This document shows positions 17,501-20,762 of a DNA stretch of 20,762 bases, in pieces. The notes below the pieces were generated by a model. It did no database searches, was not told where the DNA came from, and saw nothing but the letters and a program-made list of their open reading frames with translations. Position 1 is the first letter of the stretch. The number at the start of each line of letters is the position of its first letter. The translations under genes and the position numbers were made by a program. The DNA is taken from the NCBI GenBank assembly GCA_049999725.1, contig JBNGIS010009056.1, positions 1 through 20,762 of the forward strand, read 5' to 3'. The DNA is from Haplomitrium mnioides. Taxonomy: Eukaryota > Marchantiophyta > Haplomitriopsida > Calobryales.

Positions 17501-18818
17501 TGGACTAGTCAACGAGGATGAGGTGGATGATGCTTTTCCAAATGAAGATTTGTTCCAGGTCAGAGCTGGAAAGCCCACGGATTATGCCGACATAATCAAA
17601 TTTCTCATGTTAGCACAAATACCAAAGAGCAGTAGCAAAGAGAAAGCTATAGTGTTCCTCCGAAGGATGAAACTATATCTTCTGGTGAAGGGAGTGTTGC
17701 ATAAGCAGGGCCATGACAATATGATCAAAAGGTGCCTAGAGTGGGACCAAGCCATAGTGGTAATGCAAGCTTTTCACGGAGAAGAAGTGGGGGGCCACTT
17801 TGCAGTGGATGCCACTGTAAGGAAAGTTTCGGATGCAGGGTACTGGCCGCCAACACTGTACAAGGATGTGCACTTCTGTGTGAAGAGATGCGATGCCTAT
17901 CAAAGGACGAGAAAACCAATGACCAACCAACATCACCACTTGGTTCCAATTATCCCACTAGCACCATTTGAAAAATCGGGCATAGATTTCATCGGGCCGA
18001 TTGCACCATCAACCCGAAGGGGAAGCAAGTACATTCTGCTAGCCACTGATTACGCTACTAAGTGGGTTGAGGCCAGAGCCACCCAGAAGGATGACGCAAA
18101 AACGGTGGTTGCTTTCTTGTACAAGCAAATGTTTTGCAGATTTGGGCCATCGCTAGAGCTAGTGAGTGACCAAAGCACACACTTCATCAATCAGGTGATC
18201 AAGGACCTAACATCAAGATACCTGATCAAGCACAGTCGCACCACGGCTTATTATCTGAAGGCAAACAGGCTGACAGAGAGGGCGAACGGGATTATGGGCA
18301 AGATCCTTAGCAAGACGGTGGCAGCAAACAACGCTGACTAAGACCTCAAGTTGCTGACAGCGACACATGCGTATAACTTGGCCTATAAGACCACCACTGG
18401 CCACTATCCTTATTTCCTAGTCTTTGAACAACACGTCTTGGTACCAAAAGAGTACGAAGTGCCGATCCGAAGGCTGTTGGAGGAAGAGAGAATGGCAAAG
18501 GATCAGAGTAGGAAGGAAAGGCTGTATCAAGTGAAGAGTTTGGAGGAGATAAGGGAGCAAGCCTATGGGTGATTGTAACACCACCAGAAATTGCGGAAAA
18601 AGCAACATGACAACGGCCTAAAGCTGATGGATATTTGTGAGGGAGACCTGGTGCTGTTATACAACAGTTGATTTGTACACTTCCCGAGAAAATTACACAC
18701 AAGGTGGATGGGACCCTTTGTTCTATGGAGGCTGGATTGAAACGGGCCCGTGGAGCTGGAAACATTGGAAGGGCAGCGATTCGCAAATTGAGTATATTTT
18801 GATCGCCTTGAAAGTTAG
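17500..18818 (+). pseudogene. Integrase of element D (zinc finger, DD35E core, GPY/F-type C-terminus)
   Basis: The frame (0 modulo 3) includes a 272-codon open stretch at 17523-18341. The zinc finger has His85 and His92 (FHGEEVGGH) and Cys123, but CDAYQ has Tyr where the final Cys is expected. The core has Asp155 (GIDFIGP), Asp216 (VSDQSTHF) and Glu252 (LTERANG); the 35-residue gap is right for DD35E. After a TAA at 18339 the frame continues through HAYNLAYKTTTGHYPYFLVF. It then passes more stops (18570, 18576, 18669, 18738, 18789) into GDLVLLYNS and HTRWMGPFVL, a GPY/F-type module. It ends DRLES at a TAG at 18816-18818. No chromodomain follows. Confidence 0.9.
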
Positions 18819-18819
18819 C

Positions 18820-18913
18820 AACAGCTACTTTGAACCATGAACCGCTACTAAGTTCCTGTTTCACTTGGCAGTCGAAATTTTCTTTTTTGAAGATTTGGCA
18901 TTCAAAAACATCA
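18820..18913. repeat. Tail block of element D, repeated at 20105-20200
   Basis: AACAGCTACTTTGAACCATGA here matches AACAGC-CGCTACTTTGAACCAGGA at 20105. Later words (GCTACT, TTTTTT, CAAAAACATCA) align in the same order. Similarity is patchy but collinear over about 95 bp. It may be the start of the 3' untranslated region or LTR of the D family. It is cut by the gap. Confidence 0.5.
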
Positions 18914-19013
18914 NNNNNNNNNNNNNNNNNNNNNNNNNNNNNNNNNNNNNNNNNNNNNNNNNNNNNNNNNNNNNNNNNNNNNNNNNNNNNNNNNNNNNNN
19001 NNNNNNNNNNNNN
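18914..19013. other. Assembly gap of exactly 100 N
   Basis: One hundred consecutive N, the conventional length for a scaffold gap of unknown size. It lies between the end of element D and a tandem repeat, so the 3' LTR of D may be hidden. True distances across it are unknown. Confidence 0.97.
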
Positions 19014-19309
19014 CGCATAGACTCCGAACAAGAATCCTAAATCCTTTGCGTGCTTAGACTCTGAACAAGAACAATGAAGCTATGCACGCATGGACTTTTA
19101 ACTAGAATCCTAGAGCCAGTACATGCCAAGATTCTAAACAATAACCATGCAGCCTATGCACACATAGACATTGAACAAGAATCCTTTGACCAACGGGTGC
19201 AGGGACTCTGAACAATAACCTTACAACTTAAGCGTGCAAGGAATCCGAACAAGAACTGCAAAGCCTTAATGTGCAAAGACACTAAACAATGTGCAAAGAC
19301 TCCAAATCA
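19014..19309. repeat. Degenerate 37-bp minisatellite (about eight units)
   Basis: Units begin at 19014, 19049, 19085, 19122, 19159, 19196, 19233 and 19270, with a shortened last pair. The loose consensus is CGTGCATAGACTCTGAACAA followed by GAATCCT and a variable end. Period is 35-37 bp. The array starts directly at the gap edge, so more units may be missing. Related words occur in the intron near 9728-9815. Confidence 0.8.
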
Positions 19310-19467
19310 TTCTTAGATTAGGAATTGAGTTCAAACCATTCTTAGACTATCAAGTGGGTCAATTTATTCTTAGGCGCAATTAACTGAATCGTGATGAAAA
19401 GACTTGAAATAGATTGAAAGAGCAGCAAGATGAAACTTTGGCAAAGAAAGATTTGGAAAAAAAAAAA
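19310..19467. other. Short AT-rich spacer, nothing recognised
   Basis: Spacer between the minisatellite and the second pseudogene. It ends with an A11 run at 19457-19467. A duplicated word (CATTCTTAGA at about 19308-19345) is present; no gene or RNA is seen. Confidence 0.4.
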
Positions 19468-19473
19468 TTTATT
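19468..19473 (-). promoter_or_regulatory. Possible polyadenylation signal AATAAA
   Basis: AATAAA on the minus strand lies 28 nt past the TGA of the pseudogene at 19501, a plausible place for a plant 3' end. The following T11 on the minus strand is not a retained poly(A) tail, so a processed copy is not indicated. Confidence 0.35.
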
Positions 19474-19500
19474 ATTGATACAAAGTGTACAAAGAGGTCC

Positions 19501-20076
19501 TCAGACTCTATCCTCTTCAGGAGGAGCTGTCTTATCTAAATCTACAGGCTGAGCATCTGCAGCCGCTAGAGAATCCTGTCGAGACTTTCCAGTCCCTGAT
19601 ATTACAACAGAGTCACCAGAAGCACCTGCAGTACCATGAGGAACAGGTTCCTTGTGGTAAGCAAAAACTCTCTGGGACTCAGTCACATCGGATGGCAAGG
19701 AAGCCATCTCCAAAACCATGTGAGGAATATAAATAGACTAACGTCTATCATATTCCACGGCGATGCAATTTCGCATCAGCTTAAGAGCATAGGCGCGCGC
19801 GCTACGGGCGGCGTCCTCCTTGAGGCTAGGTGCGGTGCCGTGCAAGACGTAGGACACTATGGTGGTGCAGATGTTGTACCAATCGAACCACGTAGGCACA
19901 CCTTTGTTTTCGTGGCATTTAACCCATGTTTGGGTGTCTCCAAACCCCAAGAAAAAGGAGCGCAAGGTTTGGCAAGCCCAACGCTACCTTGTACGTGGGA
20001 AGCCCTCAACCCCACTAAGAGCGTTGAGCCTTGCAATCTTGTTGGACACTCGTCTTTTGCTTGATATTAGTCTTTT
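19501..20076 (-). pseudogene. Unrecognised pseudogene, one frame with two internal stops
   Basis: A single minus-strand frame reads about 190 codons from near 20076 to a TGA at 19501-19503, with only two stops (TAG at 19984-19986 and 19738-19740). It reads KIARLNALSGVEGFPRTR, stop, RWACQTLRSFFLGFGDTQTW, then GVPTWFDWYNICTTIVSYVL, AARSARAYALKLMRNCIAVE, stop, IPHMVLEMASLPSDVTESQR. A Gly/Ala/Ser/Asp-rich tail ends PPEEDRV. The Trp- and Cys-rich first part looks like a folded domain, the tail disordered. I do not recognise a family. The shared frame across both stops argues it was once coding. The plus-strand open frames over it are shadows. Confidence 0.6.
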
Positions 20077-20104
20077 TCATTTATCTTTGGTTACACTCTC
20101 TATT

Positions 20105-20200
20105 AACAGCCGCTACTTTGAACCAGGATTAAGCTACTCAGAACAGGAACCTTTTTTTTTGGGGGGAAAAATTGTGATTTTTCATATCAAAAAACATCAA
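20105..20200. repeat. Second copy of the element D tail block
   Basis: Collinear with 18820-18913, with T10 and G6 homopolymer runs in the middle (20149-20166). It lies about 1.2 kb further right across the gap. It may mark a remnant of another D-family copy or the 3' LTR start. Confidence 0.45.
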
Positions 20201-20762
20201 AAACGAGGAAAATTTTGAAAAACAAAAAGTACATGAGTTTTTGGGGATTTTGTTTTGGTCATTATAACAACCATAATAGAGCAAAAGTCAATTTTGTTAT
20301 GCAAAATCAATCAATATTACCAGTTTTTACGAAAACATTTGAAAACTCAAATTTGTTTAAAATCATAAAAATTAAGGTAAGTTTTTATCAAAAAATTACA
20401 TTTATCACTGATTACAATTATAAGCGCAAAAGTTTAAATACGCGTTCAAAGAAACTATTTTGAAATATGTTTGATTGTACAAACTTGAGGCGCACGTACA
20501 CATGGTGCTCTTTCAAACTTTTTTGTTGGAAAAATACTACAAAACACAAAGAAAAAAACTAATGGGTCTAGAAGTCAAGGGAATGAGTTTGCAATGGTAA
20601 ACAAAAAGAAACATTGCATCGATTTAGGAGGTTCGAATACAACGTCAAGAAGAAAGGAAGCTTTCAAATTAAGTTGAAAATCCATGCAAGCAAAAGTGAA
20701 TGTAGGCTTTCAAAAAGGTTCCAGCAATTAAAAATATTTCACAGTTCAACGAAGCATTTACA
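20201..20762. other. AT-rich right flank, no gene recognised
   Basis: Very AT-rich, with one 82-codon plus-strand frame (20215-20463) rich in Lys, Asn and Phe as expected by chance. If the preceding block is an LTR start, this could be LTR interior. I see no primer-binding site, RNA gene or coding motif. Confidence 0.4.

Larger units (their letters stand above)
13151..18818 (+). mobile_element. Element D: degenerate Ty3/Gypsy retrotransposon, LTRs not identified
   Basis: Plus-strand order is gag with three zinc knuckles, protease, RT, RNase H, integrase and GPY/F-type C-terminus. Protease-RT-RNase H-integrase is the Ty3/Gypsy order. It has no chromodomain after integrase, and its sequence is unlike elements A and B, so it is another lineage. 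The left boundary is uncertain. The right end meets a tail block (18820-18913) and then the assembly gap. Reading frames move 0, then 2, then 1, then 0 (position modulo 3), each step equal to one lost base. Within each module most stops are C-to-T type transitions. Confidence 0.9.

Noticed and set aside
19014-19309. Short repeats that could suggest a CRISPR array
   Set aside because: The units are contiguous, degenerate and without unique spacers, in a plant-type sequence. This is a minisatellite.
19636-20218. Plus-strand open frames of 119-142 codons
   Set aside because: They lie antisense to the minus-strand pseudogene, whose single frame with protein-like composition is the better explanation.
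1-20762. A complete, functional, undescribed multi-gene system
   Set aside because: Every recognisable coding region is a broken retroelement module or a pseudogene. I found no intact operon-like or gene-cluster structure.

Overview
The window looks like repeat-rich nuclear DNA of a land plant. The support is: Ty3/Gypsy (Metaviridae-type) LTR retrotransposons, one carrying an initiator-Met tRNA primer-binding site and an integrase-linked chromodomain; a GT-AG intron in a decayed gene; and tandem satellites. A 100-N scaffold gap also points to a draft assembly. No intact host gene, rRNA, tRNA or CRISPR array is visible. I cannot assign the species; a non-seed plant is a guess only.

Left third (about 311-8520, minus strand): a nested pair of related chromoviruses. 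Element A (846-5935) has two LTRs, a primer-binding site, gag, protease, RT, RNase H, a DD35E integrase and a chromodomain. It sits inside an older relative, whose halves are called B (5941-8520; partial LTR, gag, RT, RNase H) and C (311-840; start of integrase). The insertion is bounded by a perfect 5-bp target duplication, AATAT, at 841-845 and 5936-5940. All copies are dead, through stops, frameshifts, deletions and lost active-site residues.

Middle (8521-13140): a TATA-bearing, LTR-like stretch; a minus-strand interrupted pseudogene (9139-10457) with a likely intron and a weak methyltransferase-like D-x-P-Y motif; a 155-bp tandem repeat (about 11027-11780); a (GT)10 microsatellite; and long stretches where I see nothing convincing.

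Right third (about 13151-18818, plus strand): element D, a different Ty3/Gypsy element. It shows gag with three CCHC zinc knuckles, a retropepsin-like protease, RT, RNase H and integrase with a GPY/F-type C-terminus, and no chromodomain. Its reading frame changes three times, each time as expected for one lost base. Most in-frame stops are single transitions of the kind cytosine deamination produces. Its 3' end runs into the gap.

After the gap (19014-20762): a degenerate 37-bp minisatellite, a second minus-strand pseudogene (19501-20076), a block resembling the tail of element D, and AT-rich DNA without recognisable genes. I found no functional, previously undescribed system. The most informative signals are the clean nesting event, the triple-knuckle gag, the two unrecognised pseudogenes and the two tandem repeats.
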